Shown here in pieces: positions 24,044 to 24,239 of a stretch of 24,239 bases of DNA. The stretch lies in contig CAMPET010000029.1 of assembly GCA_946803715.1 (NCBI GenBank), positions 357,660 through 381,898 on the forward strand, in the 5' to 3' direction. The position numbers and the translations under genes were made by a program. Numbering within the stretch: the stretch's first letter is position 1; every line of letters starts with the position of its first letter. The stretch is from Beroe ovata. Lineage: Eukaryota; Ctenophora; Nuda; Beroida; Beroidae. Under the pieces are notes generated by a model. That model was not told the DNA's origin and did not search any database. It saw only the letters and a program-made list of their open reading frames with translations.

Positions 24044-24239
24044 CTAGTACCCAGAGTAGAGATACGCAATGTTCAAGAACACCGGCATCTCACTCTCCGG
24101 ATACTCCCACGCAATAACCACGGGGAGGGGCTCCAACTGGTCCCCCTCCTCCTCCCGACCCGGCAGATCCGCCCCCAACACCACGACCTCCACTCCGCTC
24201 TCGTCCACCTCCGTGTAACTTGTCTGGGGGAGTATGGGG
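24044..24239 (-). CDS. 133-residue ORF family, C-terminal part cut by window end
   Basis: Identical to 20596-20791, ending in the same LNIAYLYSGY and TAG (24044-24046). The start codon lies beyond the window. Confidence 0.55.
   Translation of the reverse strand, partial: PILPQTSYTEVDESGVEVVVLGADLPGREEEGDQLEPLPVVIAWEYPESEMPVFLNIAYLYSGY

Larger units (their letters stand above)
22792..24239. repeat. Block B of the large direct repeat (continues past window)
   Basis: Collinear with block A. It is interrupted by an N at 23341, on both sides of which the 25-bp segment GACGCGTCCTATGACG...CATATTGA occurs (23316-23340 and 23342-23366), one base different. From 23904 to the window end it is identical to 20456-20791. 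Confidence 0.92.

Overview
The window is animal genomic DNA. A multi-exon axonemal-type dynein heavy chain gene is split by 24 short GT-AG introns (77-348 bp, apart from one inflated by an assembly duplication). This is followed by non-LTR retrotransposon sequence, minisatellites and tandem low-copy repeats. Compact introns, a ciliary motor gene and high divergence between apparently allelic segments suggest a small-genome, highly heterozygous invertebrate; a sponge or other early-branching metazoan is plausible. That placement is inference, because no taxon-specific marker was recognised.

Layout. (1) 64-9488, plus strand: the C-terminal part of a dynein heavy chain, 25 exons encoding about 1,465 residues, from the distal microtubule-binding domain and stalk through AAA5, AAA6 and the C-terminal domain to the stop. 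All exon phases join and the summed length is divisible by three. (2) 9156-11066: a very large inverted repeat (929-bp arms, 53-bp loop) that folds back over the last two dynein exons and the 3' flank. (3) 11070-12252: repeat-rich sequence with about three copies of a 160-bp unit. (4) 12254-16947, minus strand: an I/R1-like non-LTR retrotransposon. It has an intact ORF1, an intact endonuclease region of ORF2, and a frameshifted reverse transcriptase plus RNase H. (5) 16949-19206: mostly featureless intergenic DNA. (6) 19207-24239: two long direct-repeat blocks (A from 19207, B from 22792) with remnants of another copy between them. Each block carries a short possible exon, a 19-bp minisatellite, three related stem-loops and a small minus-strand ORF beginning MKFVKTVKKM.

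Six single N bases (2515, 11069, 12253, 14353, 16948, 23341) mark joins. At 2515, 14353 and 23341 the sequence right of the N repeats sequence already present to its left. This is the pattern expected when unmerged haplotype or repeat-copy contigs are abutted. Gene order across an N should therefore be treated as provisional, and several striking structures (duplicated dynein exons, giant palindrome, chimeric retroelement) may be partly assembly products.

The strongest candidate for something undescribed is the A/B repeat unit. Its 133-residue ORF is unfamiliar to me. Immediately 3' of it are three hairpins that share internal-loop sequence while their helices differ in compensating ways. The ORF end plus its nearest hairpin is identical between blocks over 336 bp, while the rest of the unit has diverged.
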